From: Akkermansia massiliensis
Lineage (GTDB): Bacteria; Verrucomicrobiota; Verrucomicrobiia; Verrucomicrobiales; Akkermansiaceae
Reading direction: 5' to 3'
DNA: 64,000 nt
Assembly (NCBI RefSeq): GCF_018847375.1
Contig: NZ_CP072036.1
Location: 372,001 to 436,000 of the forward strand
Shown here: in pieces, positions 43,233 through 52,932 of the stretch
Layout of the letters: each line of letters starts with the position of its first letter
Position numbering within the stretch: the stretch's first letter is position 1
The notes under the pieces: generated by a model
What the model was told of the DNA's origin: nothing
What the model saw: the letters and a program-made list of their open reading frames with translations, nothing else
Databases searched by the model: none
Translations under genes and position numbers: made by a program

Positions 43233-45734
43233 TCAGAACAACTCCAGCTGGGCGTACTCTCCGGTGGGCATATCGTCGTCCATGTCCGTATTCTTGGCCC
43301 TGGGTTCCGCCAGACGGGCGCGGTCCTTTTTCCGGGGCCGCGTGGAATTCATTTCCAGATGGGACAGGATGGCCTTGGCGCGGTCCACGATGGCGGCAGG
43401 CATGCCCGCCAGGCGGGCCACCTGGATGCCGTAGGACTTGTCCGCCGCCCCCTGCACGATCTTGCGCAGGAACACAATCTCCTCCTTCCATTCCCGCACG
43501 GCCACATTGTAATTCTGCACGCCGGCCCTGGAACGGGCCAGGTCCGTCAGTTCATGGTAATGTGTGGCGAACAGGGTGCGGGACTTCAACTCGTCATGCA
43601 GGTATTCCGCCACGGCCCACGCGATGGAAAGGCCGTCAAAGGTGGCGGTCCCGCGCCCGATTTCATCCAGAATAATCAGGGAACGCTCCGTGGCGTTGTT
43701 CAGGATCAAAGACGTCTCACTCATCTCCACCATGAAGGTGGACTGCCCGCGCGCCAGGTCGTCGCTGGCCCCCACGCGGCAGAAAATGCGGTCCACCAGG
43801 CCGATGTGGGCGGACTCCGCCGGAACGTAAGCCCCGATCTGGGCCATCAGCGTAATCAGGGCCACCTGGCGGATATAGGTGCTCTTGCCCGCCATGTTGG
43901 GCCCGGTCAGCAGGATGAGGCGGTTTTCCTCCGGTTCCAGAAAGGCGTCATTGGGCACGAACACGTCGCCGGAAACATTCTGCTCGATAACGGGATGGCG
44001 GCCGTTGACAATGCGCAGGGTCATGGAATTGTCCAGCACGGGGCGGCAGTACTGGTACTGCTGCGCGCCCTCCGCCAGCCCCAGCAGCACGTCCAGGTCC
44101 GCCATGGCGTCCGCCGTAATCTGGATGCCGTCAATGTGGCGCCCCACTTCCTCCCGCAGCAGCAGGAACTGTTCATACTCCACCTGGCGGGAACGTTCGT
44201 CCGCCCCCAGGATGGTATTCTCCATCTGCTTGAGCTCCGGGGTGACGAAGCGTTCCGCATTCACCAGCGTCTGCTTGCGCTGGTAGTCGGGAGGCACCTT
44301 GTCGTAATGGCTCTTGGTTACTTCAATGTAGTAGCCGAAAACGTTGTTGAAGCGGATTTTCAGGGAATCAATGCCCGTCCGCCTGCGCTCCTTCTCCTGG
44401 AGCTGGGCCAGCCACTCCTTCCCGTCGCGGGAAGCCAGGCGCAACTCATCCAGCCCGGCGTGGTACCCTTCCCGGATGATGCCGCCCTCCTTGATCGTCA
44501 CGGGCGGCTCATCCACCAGGGCGCGCTGGAGCAGGTCCACCAGCTCGTCAAAGCAGCCCATGCGGGAGCGGATGCTTTCCAGCATTTCCCCGCTTCCGGG
44601 CAGGGATTCCAGATCATCCCTGAGCGCGGGAATGCGCCCCAGGGAGGAAGCCAGCGCCTGGAGGTCACGGGCGTTCCCCGCGCCCTGGGAAATGCGGCCC
44701 GTCAGCCGTTCCATGTCCCGGACGTTTTTCAGGCTCTCCCGCAGCTTGCTCATCAGGTAGGGTTCCTGCAAAAGAACGGAGATCATCTCCTGCCGCGCCT
44801 GGAGCTTTTCCAGGTCGCACAGGGGGTGGAGCAGCCAGTCCCGGAGCTTGCGCGCGCCCATCGGGGTGCTCGTCCTGTCCAGGGTGCCCAGCAGGGAAAG
44901 CTTCACGCCGCCGCGGGAATCCACCAGGTCCAGGTTCCTCTGGCTGGCCTGGTCAATCAGCACGGCGCTCTCCGTGGCGCGCACGGAAATACGGCGCAAA
45001 TGGTCCGTGGGGCGGCGGAGCTGGTAGCCCAGGTAATGAAGCACCGCGCCAGACGCCCCCAAAGCGGCGGTCATCTCCCCGCAGCCGAAACCGTCCAGGG
45101 AATGCACCCGGAAGTGGCTCAGCAGATTGGGAATGGCCGTGGAAGGCAGGAACGTATACCCGTCGTAATAAAGCGTGGGATGGGCGCCGGGGAAGCAGTC
45201 CGTCTGCTCGTCGCTGACCAGAAGTTCGGAAGGATTGATGCGGGACAGCTCGTCCAGAAGCAGGTCCATGTGCTCAAACTGGGCCACGGAAAATTCCCCC
45301 GTGGTGTGGTCCACGCATGCCAGGCCGAAATGCTTTTTATCCTTATAAAGAGCCACGATGTAATTGTGGCGGGAGGAATCCAGCAGATTCATATCCGCCA
45401 GGGTTCCGGCGGAAATCACGCGGGTCAGCTCCCGCTCCACCAGCTTGCCCGGCTGCGGAATGGTGGTCTGCTCCGCAATCGCCACGCGCTTCCCTCCCTT
45501 CACCAGGCGGCCAATATACCCTTCCGCGCTGTGGTGAGGCACCCCGCACATCGGAATGCCGTGGCGCTTGGTCAGCGTCAGGCCCAGAATGGAGGAAGCC
45601 TCCTTGGCGTCCTCAAAGAACATCTCATAAAAATCCCCCAGCCGGAAAAACAGCAGGACGTCCTCCGGCAAGCCCTTCTTCATGCGAAGGTACTGATCCA
45701 TCATCGGGGTGGAGGTAGGTCCGGAATTACTCAT
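43233..45734 (-). CDS. mutS: DNA mismatch repair protein MutS
   Basis: Recognises mismatches and small loops as a dimer. The 833-residue product has the N-terminal mismatch motif FFRLGDFYEMFFEDA (Phe-x-Glu), and connector, lever and clamp domains. The ABC-type ATPase has Walker A LLTGPNMAGKSTYIRQVALI, then TFMVEMSET and Walker B SLIILDEIGRGTATFDG. A helix-turn-helix dimerisation end follows. It terminates EYAQLELF, a short beta-clamp-binding-like tail. The frame is open to 45776; ATG 45734 (MSNSGPTSTP) is chosen. No Shine-Dalgarno precedes it. Confidence 0.97.
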   Translation of the reverse strand: MSNSGPTSTPMMDQYLRMKKGLPEDVLLFFRLGDFYEMFFEDAKEASSILGLTLTKRHGIPMCGVPHHSAEGYIGRLVKGGKRVAIAEQTTIPQPGKLVERELTRVISAGTLADMNLLDSSRHNYIVALYKDKKHFGLACVDHTTGEFSVAQFEHMDLLLDELSRINPSELLVSDEQTDCFPGAHPTLYYDGYTFLPSTAIPNLLSHFRVHSLDGFGCGEMTAALGASGAVLHYLGYQLRRPTDHLRRISVRATESAVLIDQASQRNLDLVDSRGGVKLSLLGTLDRTSTPMGARKLRDWLLHPLCDLEKLQARQEMISVLLQEPYLMSKLRESLKNVRDMERLTGRISQGAGNARDLQALASSLGRIPALRDDLESLPGSGEMLESIRSRMGCFDELVDLLQRALVDEPPVTIKEGGIIREGYHAGLDELRLASRDGKEWLAQLQEKERRRTGIDSLKIRFNNVFGYYIEVTKSHYDKVPPDYQRKQTLVNAERFVTPELKQMENTILGADERSRQVEYEQFLLLREEVGRHIDGIQITADAMADLDVLLGLAEGAQQYQYCRPVLDNSMTLRIVNGRHPVIEQNVSGDVFVPNDAFLEPEENRLILLTGPNMAGKSTYIRQVALITLMAQIGAYVPAESAHIGLVDRIFCRVGASDDLARGQSTFMVEMSETSLILNNATERSLIILDEIGRGTATFDGLSIAWAVAEYLHDELKSRTLFATHYHELTDLARSRAGVQNYNVAVREWKEEIVFLRKIVQGAADKSYGIQVARLAGMPAAIVDRAKAILSHLEMNSTRPRKKDRARLAEPRAKNTDMDDDMPTGEYAQLELF

Positions 45735-45773
45735 AAATAACGGTGAAAGAGTAATCTGATTGCGGCTGCAAGG

Positions 45774-45789
45774 CAAGATTGGAATCTTG
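45774..45789. repeat. Inverted repeat upstream of mutS
   Basis: CAAGATT (45774-45780) and AATCTTG (45783-45789) form a 7-bp inverted repeat with a two-base centre, 40 bases before the mutS ATG. It could be an operator; no regulator was recognised. Confidence 0.35.
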
Positions 45790-46004
45790 TTAGAACCGGG
45801 CCGCCATGCCGCTTTTCCAAGGAAAAACCGGGGAGAGCGCCCCCAAATCCCTGGTAAAGAAAATGCGCTGACGCAACAATCATTGCCCCTTTTTTCTTCC
45901 GGGCCGGATCAGGCCCCCATCATGCGGAGGAGCGCAAACATCCTGTCACCGATTCCTTTGCTCCGACGGACGGCCAACAAGCCGTCCCTCCCCTCCGGAA
46001 AGAT
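45790..46004. other. Intergenic region between rsfS terminator and mutS
   Basis: About 215 bases with no supported gene, lying upstream of mutS and downstream of rsfS on the same strand. Short open frames lack recognisable motifs. It presumably carries the mutS promoter, but no pair of boxes with good spacing was identified. Confidence 0.5.
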
Positions 46005-46039
46005 AAAAAAGCCGTGCCGCTGTCAGACAGAGGCACGGC
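46005..46039 (-). terminator. Rho-independent terminator of ftsH-rsfS
   Basis: On the minus strand, GCCGTGCC (46032-46039) and GGCACGGC (46011-46018) form an 8-bp GC-rich stem. Six T residues (46005-46010) follow. It is 23 bases beyond the rsfS stop. Confidence 0.88.
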
Positions 46040-46061
46040 GGAAAATTCAGATCACCGGGGG

Positions 46062-46412
46062 TTAGTACTCCACCAAGGGGGCATCCTTCCACAGGGTGTC
46101 CATACCGTAGAATTCGCGCGTTTCCTGCCCCATGATGTGAACCATCACGTCAATGTAGTCCACCACGGACCACAGCGCCACGGGCGTGTCTTCCACATAG
46201 GTGGGGAGGGCGCCCGTCTTTTCCCGGACGGATTCTTCCAGCTCCCGGATGACGGCGCGCAGGTGGGGGACGGACAAGCCCGTGCACACCACCATGAAAT
46301 CCGTCAGGGAAGACATGCCGCGCAGGTCGTACACCCGCACATTTTCAGCCTTGGCGTCATCCGCGGCGCGGGCGCACATCCTGGCCAGTTCCATCGCATC
46401 GTTGGCTACCAT
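46062..46412 (-). CDS. rsfS: Ribosomal silencing factor RsfS
   Basis: Binds L14 and blocks subunit joining when nutrients are short. The 116-residue product has the family pattern KAENVRVYDLRGMSSLTDFM, VVCTGLSVPHLRAVIREL, and a VALWSVVDYIDVMVHIM core ending REFYGMDTLWKDAP. Length is normal. It lies 21 bases after ftsH, so both share the terminator at 46005-46039. Confidence 0.95.
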   Translation of the reverse strand: MVANDAMELARMCARAADDAKAENVRVYDLRGMSSLTDFMVVCTGLSVPHLRAVIRELEESVREKTGALPTYVEDTPVALWSVVDYIDVMVHIMGQETREFYGMDTLWKDAPLVEY

Positions 46413-46433
46413 AATTGATTCGTTTCTATTGGA

Positions 46434-48878
46434 TTATTTCTTCTCTTCGCCGTCCTTGCCGTACTCCTCCACGGGATTGTAGGAAAAGGGGTCCTGCTCC
46501 GTCTGGCCGCTCTCCTTCTTCCGTTCCTCCGCGTCCTCCGTGCGGTCTTCTTCGGCATCCTTCTTCACGGAAGAACCGGAATCACCCTTCCCGGGCTGCT
46601 CTTCCACCTCCGAAGGCATGGGAGGCGGGGTCACCTTGGCGGGAGGATTCTTCATTTCCCCGTATTCCAGAATGTCCATGACCTGGGAGCCTTCCAGCGT
46701 TTCAAATTCCATCAGGGCTTCCGTCAGCATGTCCAGCTTGTCCCGGTTCTCCGTCAGGATGGTCATGGCGCGTTCATACGCGCTGTCCACCAGGAAGCGG
46801 ACTTCCGAGTCAATCAGTTCCGCCGTGGATTCGGAATAATTGCGGGATCGCGTCCCCAGGTCGCGGGCAATGTACACTTCCCCCTGGTGTTCGCCGTATT
46901 CGATCAGCCCCAGTTTCTCGCTCATGCCGAACTCGCACACCATGCGGCGGGCCAGGCTGGTGGCGCTCTTGATGTCTCCGGTAGCTCCGCTGGTCACGTC
47001 GCCAAAGACGATTTGTTCAGCGCAGCGGCCGCCCATCGCCACGACGAGCTGGTCGAGCATCTCGGACCGGAGCTGGTGCATCTTGTCGTCCGAAGGAAGC
47101 CACATGGTCATGCCCAGGGCTCCCCCGCGGGGAACGATGGTCACCCGGTGCAAAGGTTCGCTGTGCGGGGTCTTCAACAGGCAGATGGCGTGTCCCGCCT
47201 CATGCACGGCGGTAATGCGGCGCCCGCGTTCATTAATCGCCAGGCTGCGGCGTTCGCGGCCCCAACTGACCTTGTCGCGGGCTTCTTCCAGTTCCGCTTC
47301 CGTAATCTCCTTCAATCCCTTACGGGCGGCCAGCAGGGCGGCTTCATTGATCAGGTTGGCCAACTGGGCTCCGGAGAAGCCGGCCGTGCCGCGGGCAATG
47401 CGCGCAAAACCGACTCCGGGAGCCATTTTCACCTTTCTGGCGTGCACCTGGAGGATTTGTTCGCGCCCCCGGACGTCCGGAAGGTTCACCACCACCTGCC
47501 GGTCAAAACGGCCCGGACGGAGCAGCGCCGGGTCCAGGATGTCCGCACGGTTGGTCGCCGCAATTACGATCACATTGGAGTTGTTTTCAAAACCGTCCAT
47601 CTCCACCAGCAGGGCGTTCAGCGTCTGCTCCCGTTCGTCATTGCCGCCCCCCATGCCGTAGCCGCGCTGACGGCCCACGGCGTCAATTTCATCAATGAAA
47701 ATCAGGCTGGGGGCCGTTCTCTTGGCTTGCTCAAACATGTCGCGCACGCGGCTCGCGCCCACGCCCACGAACATTTCCACAAAGTCCGAACCGCTGATGG
47801 AATAAAAAGATGCATTGGATTCCCCGGCGATGGCGCGTGCCAGCAGGGTCTTGCCCGTACCGGGAGAGCCCACCATCAGCACGCCGCGGGGAATGGTGGC
47901 GCCCAGGTCACGGAACTTTTCCGGATTGCGCAGGAATTCCACCAGTTCCCATACCTCCTCCTTCGCCTCGCTGATGCCGGCCACGTCCTTGAACGTCACC
48001 TTGTTCTTGTCCGGGGCGATGAGGCGCGCCCGACTCTTGCCGAAGCTCATGGCGCCCCTGGCCCCGCCGCTCTGCGCGCGGAACATGAAGAACAGGATTA
48101 CCAGAATGAGCACGATAGGCAGCAGGTTCAGCAGAATGCCGCCCCAGGAGCCGGACTCGCGCTTGAACTTCGTATCCGGCCCCAGCAACTGTTTGACCCG
48201 GTCTCCCTGGAATTCCAGGGTAAAAGGCACTTCCACGCGTTCAAAACGCTGCTTGTCCACGGAGGCGTCCCCCGTGGCAGCAGGCCAGATGCGGGTGACA
48301 ATCTGGCCGACCAGCACGTTCTGGTTCCCGTCTTCCGCCAGGAGAAGGCCCTCATTTCCGCCCGCGATGCGGCCTTCCAGAGCCAGGCGGTTGAACTCGG
48401 GCACGGAAAGCTTCTGCGCTTCTTCAGGAATAATGGAAACATTTTTCCCCGCCTCCGTCCGGTACGGGCTTTCCACCATCCTGTAGCCGGAAAGCTCGTT
48501 CAGCAGGGGCTTGTCGCGGTCCGGCAGGGACATGGAATAGGACAGCACGAAGGGTTTCATTTCCACCTTCGGCTGGATGTCCTTTTTATAAACCAGCGCA
48601 TGGATGACGCCTTCAGAGCCGTTCTCGCTCAGCACCACTTCCACGGGGGCCTTCGGATCGTTCAGCACCACGCGGCCCGCCTTGTACTGGGCTTCAAAGG
48701 ATTCCAGGTTTTCCTTGCGGGGCCCCAGTCCAAAGGATTCCGGGGTGAAAAATCCGAACGCGAGGACGCCTGCAATGAGAAGAACCATGACCCACACGCC
48801 CCAGTTGGGGGATTCGGGCTTTCCGGAGCCGGGAAATTTGGGAGGACGAGGAGGACTGGGTGGCATTCTGTCAGACAT
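46434..48878 (-). CDS. ftsH: ATP-dependent zinc metalloprotease FtsH
   Basis: Hexameric membrane protease that extracts and degrades membrane and short-lived cytoplasmic proteins. The 814-residue product has a Pro-rich N-terminus, helix 1 (about 27-47), and an unusually long periplasmic domain of about 200 residues; E. coli has about 75. Helix 2 is [18 protein letters not shown]+ follows, with Walker [17 protein letters not shown], the pore segment [15 protein letters not shown] and Walker B LIFIDEID. The zinc site is AVHEAGHAI, with the distal Asp in the usual helix. The C-terminal 80 residues are a Glu/Lys/Pro-rich tail. Walker A has Ser where GPPGTGKT is usual. Confidence 0.97.
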   Translation of the reverse strand: MSDRMPPSPPRPPKFPGSGKPESPNWGVWVMVLLIAGVLAFGFFTPESFGLGPRKENLESFEAQYKAGRVVLNDPKAPVEVVLSENGSEGVIHALVYKKDIQPKVEMKPFVLSYSMSLPDRDKPLLNELSGYRMVESPYRTEAGKNVSIIPEEAQKLSVPEFNRLALEGRIAGGNEGLLLAEDGNQNVLVGQIVTRIWPAATGDASVDKQRFERVEVPFTLEFQGDRVKQLLGPDTKFKRESGSWGGILLNLLPIVLILVILFFMFRAQSGGARGAMSFGKSRARLIAPDKNKVTFKDVAGISEAKEEVWELVEFLRNPEKFRDLGATIPRGVLMVGSPGTGKTLLARAIAGESNASFYSISGSDFVEMFVGVGASRVRDMFEQAKRTAPSLIFIDEIDAVGRQRGYGMGGGNDEREQTLNALLVEMDGFENNSNVIVIAATNRADILDPALLRPGRFDRQVVVNLPDVRGREQILQVHARKVKMAPGVGFARIARGTAGFSGAQLANLINEAALLAARKGLKEITEAELEEARDKVSWGRERRSLAINERGRRITAVHEAGHAICLLKTPHSEPLHRVTIVPRGGALGMTMWLPSDDKMHQLRSEMLDQLVVAMGGRCAEQIVFGDVTSGATGDIKSATSLARRMVCEFGMSEKLGLIEYGEHQGEVYIARDLGTRSRNYSESTAELIDSEVRFLVDSAYERAMTILTENRDKLDMLTEALMEFETLEGSQVMDILEYGEMKNPPAKVTPPPMPSEVEEQPGKGDSGSSVKKDAEEDRTEDAEERKKESGQTEQDPFSYNPVEEYGKDGEEKK

Positions 48879-49044
48879 AATGTGGTTAGCACACAGAAGT
48901 TAATGAATCGGGCGGCATGATACGCGAGTCCTTGTAAAATAAAACTTTTTTCCGAGACATGCCATACAGCCGGCGCAGGATGGAACCGGACCGTTCCGGG
49001 CCCGGAAGCGCCTTCCGGCAATGAGGCAATAGACAGCGCGGGAT

Positions 49045-49842
49045 TCAGTCCCGTTTCCTTTTTCTGCGTCGTCCCTCGTGATTCGCGCTTTCCCCGTTCA
49101 TGCGCTGCTGGAGGCGGCGCTTCCACTGGGGCATCTTTTCCGCCGTTTCCGCCGGATGAAAGCCGCTCCCCTTCCGGCTCTTTTCCTGCCAGGCGATCTC
49201 CTCCTGCGCCTCCAGCCGTTCCCGCCGCCGCTGTTCCTGAATTTCCGCCAGTTTCCTGGCGCGCCGGATTTCCACCCGCTTGCTCACCTCCCCGTGGGCG
49301 GAGGTCACGCGCCACGGGCCGATGCGGTGGGGATACGTGATGGGCGCGCAGATCAGCTCCGCATCCAGAAACCGCATGGAGCCCACCAGCAGGTTCTTGA
49401 CGTTTGCCAGCAGGCCGCCGTCCGTCCAGACGCCGCCCATGCCCATTTCCAGCAGAAAAGCCAGGTGAAGCGTTTCCGCCTCCGAGGCCAGAATGGAAAA
49501 ATCCCTCAGGGAAATGCCCTCCGCCGGCTCTTCATGCGGGGCGGCCACGGAAGCGGCCCGGAGCAGGAACATCGTATCCCGGACCTTGCGGCTCAGGGCG
49601 CAGACCAGTTCCCCCACCTTGGGACGGGCGTCAAAACGGTAGTCCTTCACCTCCACCAGCCATAAATCCCGGCGTTCCGGATGATACAGCAGGAAGTCCA
49701 TCTCCTTGCACCCCCCGCAGAAATTCTGCGCCTGCCGGGCATAATAATCCGAGCATTCAATGCGGCACACGACGTAGCCTTCATCGATCCAGAAACGGTG
49801 GACTCCCTCCACGTAATGAGCTTCTGACGGCTTATGACTCAT
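49045..49842 (-). CDS. Putative PD-(D/E)XK nuclease, partner of the overlapping ATPase
   Basis: Not a named family to me. The 265-residue product shows a nuclease-like core: FWIDEGYVVCRIECSDYYA, then Asp49 in KEMDFLLYH, then Glu64-Val-Lys66 in LWLVEVKDYRF. This is the D-x14-E-x-K pattern of PD-(D/E)XK enzymes. Two cysteines in FCGGCKE could bind metal. The middle (about 100-170) is helical. The C-terminal 80 residues are very basic and coiled (RRARKLAEIQEQRRRERLEA), suited to nucleic-acid binding. The start lies 11 bases inside the end of the ATPase gene, implying a two-protein complex. Activity is inferred from motif spacing only. Confidence 0.65.
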   Translation of the reverse strand: MSHKPSEAHYVEGVHRFWIDEGYVVCRIECSDYYARQAQNFCGGCKEMDFLLYHPERRDLWLVEVKDYRFDARPKVGELVCALSRKVRDTMFLLRAASVAAPHEEPAEGISLRDFSILASEAETLHLAFLLEMGMGGVWTDGGLLANVKNLLVGSMRFLDAELICAPITYPHRIGPWRVTSAHGEVSKRVEIRRARKLAEIQEQRRRERLEAQEEIAWQEKSRKGSGFHPAETAEKMPQWKRRLQQRMNGESANHEGRRRKRKRD

Positions 49843-50908
49843 AGCTCAGCTTCAAATACCTGTCCGCCTGCTCGATTTCCGCTTCAAGAGATTCGATAGG
49901 CCCCACATCCTCCAGGGATTCCCCCCAGGATACCCTTACCCCGGAGCGGTCTCCCCGCGGCACGCTCATCCCGAAAAACTTCCTCTGCACCATGGCATTG
50001 CGGGGTTCGGAAAGCTGAATCATCAGCTCCCGCAGCAGGAACAGGCTGTGGGAAGACAGAATCACCTGCACCCCCGTCTTGGCAAGCCCCGTCAGGGTTT
50101 TCACCAGCACGGGCAGATGGGAGGCGTTCAGATTCATTTCCGGCTCATCCCAGAACAGCACGGACCCTCTTTTCACGGAACCGTTCCGGATCAGGTAGCT
50201 CAGCGTGCCCAGCCTTTTGAAGCCCTCCGCCACCAGGCTCATCTCGATCGGCTGCTGTCCGGGACGCTGCAAAAAGAACCGTCCGTCGCGCTTCACCACC
50301 TCCCCGCCGATGATCTTCTCCAGCCTGGCGACCACGCGCCCGGCGTCCGTGCTGATAGGTTCCGCTGCCGCATCCACGTCCAGGTAACGGCAGAGGTCCC
50401 AGCTCCCCCCGTCCAGGAACTCGGGGAACCTGCTCCCCACCTGTACAAAGCTCGGGTAAATGGTCAGAACCTCCCGCGCCGCCAGGAACACCACCGGCAC
50501 GTTCAGGAAGCGTTTGGGCATCTCCTGAATGCTCAGCCCCTCCTCCTCATGCCCCGCCTGAAAATCAAACACCAGGTTCCCCATGCCTTCCGGCACCCCG
50601 TCCCCCTCCATGGAAGCCTCCACATGGGCATGGGCGTTCCCGCGGTTCCGTGCCGTCAGCCCGGCCAGTCCGCGGGACGCGAAGACCCGCATCAGGTCCT
50701 TCCGGAGCCGCTGTTCCTCCGCCCATTTCTCCGGCAGGGACTTCCTGCCCCCGTCCGCGCTCCACTTGGCTACGGTATAGCACAATTTCAGCAGATGGCT
50801 CTTGCCGGAATCATTGCCGCCCACCACCACATTGATTCCGGGGACAAACTCAAAATGTTCGCTCCCGGGAAACACCGTCACGCCGCGCACCAGTAGGTCA
50901 TGTATCAT
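49832..50908 (-). CDS. AAA15/AAA21-type (OLD/SMC-like) ATPase
   Basis: The 358-residue product has an ABC/SMC-class head: Walker [13 protein letters not shown] (residues 30-41, GxNxSGKS form) and a signature-like helix [18 protein letters not shown]. Walker B is [18 protein letters not shown] near residue 250, with the H-loop [14 protein letters not shown]. The insert between Walker A and the signature is helical (about 45-180), as in overcoming-lysogenization-defect, PtuA and related proteins. There is no TOPRIM domain. The frame is open to 51127, but [13 protein letters not shown] at 50908 is the family-like start. It is upstream of and overlaps the PD-(D/E)XK gene. Defence is an inference from this pairing. 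Confidence 0.75.
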   Translation of the reverse strand: MIHDLLVRGVTVFPGSEHFEFVPGINVVVGGNDSGKSHLLKLCYTVAKWSADGGRKSLPEKWAEEQRLRKDLMRVFASRGLAGLTARNRGNAHAHVEASMEGDGVPEGMGNLVFDFQAGHEEEGLSIQEMPKRFLNVPVVFLAAREVLTIYPSFVQVGSRFPEFLDGGSWDLCRYLDVDAAAEPISTDAGRVVARLEKIIGGEVVKRDGRFFLQRPGQQPIEMSLVAEGFKRLGTLSYLIRNGSVKRGSVLFWDEPEMNLNASHLPVLVKTLTGLAKTGVQVILSSHSLFLLRELMIQLSEPRNAMVQRKFFGMSVPRGDRSGVRVSWGESLEDVGPIESLEAEIEQADRYLKLSYES

Positions 50909-51189
50909 ACCGTTCCCAATGTAGCACAGAAGCGCATGCCGTAAATTACAAATGCCGCCAGCTTCCGTCACCGGGAAGCCTTCCGGAAAAGCAGCGGAAA
51001 ACCGGGATGAAGGAAAAAGATTGCCGCCCGGCTCCGTCCACGCTTTTCCAGAGCCTGTCTCCCGGAAAACGCAGAAAAAACGCCTGCTCCCGTCCTCCGC
51101 CGCCTTTCCCCCCGCCCAAGTCCGCATACACCCGGAAGTCGGCGCATTTTAAGCTTCCCATTGACGGACGCCTTATTAAAGTAGTCCGC

Positions 51190-52014
51190 ATGAGCGCACA
51201 ATGGACCACCGCCAGGGAATATACGGATATCAAGTATGAAACAACGGACGACGGCAGCATCGCGAAAATCACGATCAACCGCCCCCAAGTCCGTAACGCG
51301 TTCCGTCCCCAGACCGTGCATGAAATGCTCAACGCCCTTAACGCCGCGCATGAAGACCCCAAGGTGGGCGTGGTCATCCTGACCGGGGAAGGCCCTGACG
51401 CCTTCTGCTCCGGCGGCGACCAGAAAGTGCGCGGAAATGCCGGCTACATCGGTGAAGACGGCGTGCCGCGCCTGAATATTCTGGATGTGCAGCGCACCAT
51501 CCGCACCATGCCCAAGCCCGTCGTCGCCATGGTGGCCGGCTACGCCATCGGCGGTGGGCACGTCCTCCATGTCGTCTGCGACCTCACCATCGCCGCGGAC
51601 AACGCCAAATTCGGCCAGACGGGACCCAAGGTCGGCTCCTTTGACGGCGGTCTCGGCTCCTCCTACCTGGCGCGCATCGTGGGCCAGAAAAAGGCTCGGG
51701 AAATCTGGTACCTGTGCAGGCAGTACGACGCGCGGGAAGCGCTGGACATGGGACTGGTCAATACCGTGGTGCCTCTGGAAAAGCTGGAAGAGGAAACGCT
51801 CTCCTGGTGCCGCCAGATGCTCCGGCACAGCCCCCTGGCCCTCCGCTGCCTGAAAGCCTCCCTGAACGCTGACTGCGACGGACAGATGGGCCTGCTGGAC
51901 CTGGCCGGAAACGCCACCCTGCTCTACTACATGAGCGAGGAAGCGAAGGAAGGCAAAAACGCCTTCGTCGAAAAACGCGCACCCGACTTCTCCAAATTCC
52001 CCAGACTCCCGTAA
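51190..52014 (+). CDS. menB: 1,4-Dihydroxy-2-naphthoyl-CoA synthase
   Basis: Ring-closing crotonase-fold enzyme of menaquinone synthesis. The 274 residues start [17 protein letters not shown]. They contain [17 protein letters not shown] and the oxyanion segment [12 protein letters not shown], with [21 protein letters not shown] after it. The MenB-specific block is [20 protein letters not shown], then [19 protein letters not shown]. The family's catalytic tyrosine and aspartate are conserved in these blocks. No other men genes are in the window. The frame is open from 51007, but the extension is Pro/Arg/Lys-rich and unlike the family. Confidence 0.95.
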   Translation: MSAQWTTAREYTDIKYETTDDGSIAKITINRPQVRNAFRPQTVHEMLNALNAAHEDPKVGVVILTGEGPDAFCSGGDQKVRGNAGYIGEDGVPRLNILDVQRTIRTMPKPVVAMVAGYAIGGGHVLHVVCDLTIAADNAKFGQTGPKVGSFDGGLGSSYLARIVGQKKAREIWYLCRQYDAREALDMGLVNTVVPLEKLEEETLSWCRQMLRHSPLALRCLKASLNADCDGQMGLLDLAGNATLLYYMSEEAKEGKNAFVEKRAPDFSKFPRLP

Positions 52015-52026
52015 CCCCTCCGCACC

Positions 52027-52857
52027 ATGTCCCCCAACTCCGACAACGAAGGCGCCACCCGGAACGGCTCCGCCGGCAGGGAATCCCTGCACGACCTGCC
52101 GGAACATGAAAACATCGTGGAACATTTCTACGATCCGGAGGAACAGGCCGGCCAGGAGAAACCCGTCCGTGAAAAAACGCCCTTCTCCCTGATCGGCAAC
52201 CTCATCTTCCTGTTCACCATAGCCATTCTGGCGGCTATTTCCTGGCTGATTTATTCCTCCTGGAGCCCGCAGAACACGGCTGACCTGCCCGGCTTCCGCC
52301 AAAAGGAAAACGCTCCGGACATCCCCAAAATCCTGAAACAGGCCATTAACAGGGACGCCTCCGTTTCCTTCTCGGAAGAAGACATCAACCGCTACCTGGC
52401 CTCCTCCGTCCATCCGCAGCAGCACGGAGCCCTGGCCATCTTCGCCACCAATCCGGCGGTAGGCATCCGGCTGCACGGCGGCAAGGAACAGCCGGACGGC
52501 GCCATCGGGGAAGGCTGCATGGAAATCATCATTGAACGCTATACGGGCATCGACTCCCGCCAGACGATTTCCCTGTTCCTGACGCCCTTCCAGTCCATGG
52601 ACCCGCACAACTACATGGCGGTGCAGACCCGCTTTGAATTCTACAATGACGAGACTCTGCCGGGGGGTATCCACGTGGGTGGCACCATCGGCAGCCTTTC
52701 CGTCCCCCAGGGCTACATGATCTTTCTCCTTCCCGCATTTGAAAACCTGCTCCAGGCCTATCTGCCGCTCATCCACATGATTGAGGAAAGCGGCATGGGC
52801 ATCCACATCAGTGAAGGCAGGCTGAACCTGACGCCTCCGCAAAAACGCACGCTGTAG
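52027..52857 (+). CDS. Single-pass membrane protein, uncharacterised
   Basis: Function unknown. The 276-residue product has an acidic, hydrophilic N-terminus of about 50 residues, one helix (LIGNLIFLFTIAILAAISWL, about 55-75), and a predicted extracytoplasmic domain of about 190 residues. That domain contains SFSEEDINRYLASSV, AVGIRLHGGKEQPDGAI and IHVGGTIGSLSVPQGYM. The domain is beta-rich, with no enzymatic motif seen. It lies 12 bases after menB, so probably shares its transcript, but a link to menaquinone is not supported. Confidence 0.7.
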   Translation: MSPNSDNEGATRNGSAGRESLHDLPEHENIVEHFYDPEEQAGQEKPVREKTPFSLIGNLIFLFTIAILAAISWLIYSSWSPQNTADLPGFRQKENAPDIPKILKQAINRDASVSFSEEDINRYLASSVHPQQHGALAIFATNPAVGIRLHGGKEQPDGAIGEGCMEIIIERYTGIDSRQTISLFLTPFQSMDPHNYMAVQTRFEFYNDETLPGGIHVGGTIGSLSVPQGYMIFLLPAFENLLQAYLPLIHMIEESGMGIHISEGRLNLTPPQKRTL

Positions 52858-52932
52858 CGGAAATCCGCAGGGGTTCCGCAAGGGCCAAACACCAAAGCTC
52901 AAAGGTCCTATTCAAACCTTTGTCTCCGGCAT

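Noticed and set aside
43185..45740. 851-codon open frame opposite mutS
   Set aside because: No motifs; mutS is intact on the other strand.
49002..49018. CCGGAAG/CTTCCGG hairpin after the nuclease gene as a terminator
   Set aside because: No T-run follows; it may be chance in GC-rich DNA.
52900..52922. Hairpin CAAAGG...CCTTTG between convergent genes as a terminator
   Set aside because: Six-bp stem with an 11-base loop and no T-run on either strand.
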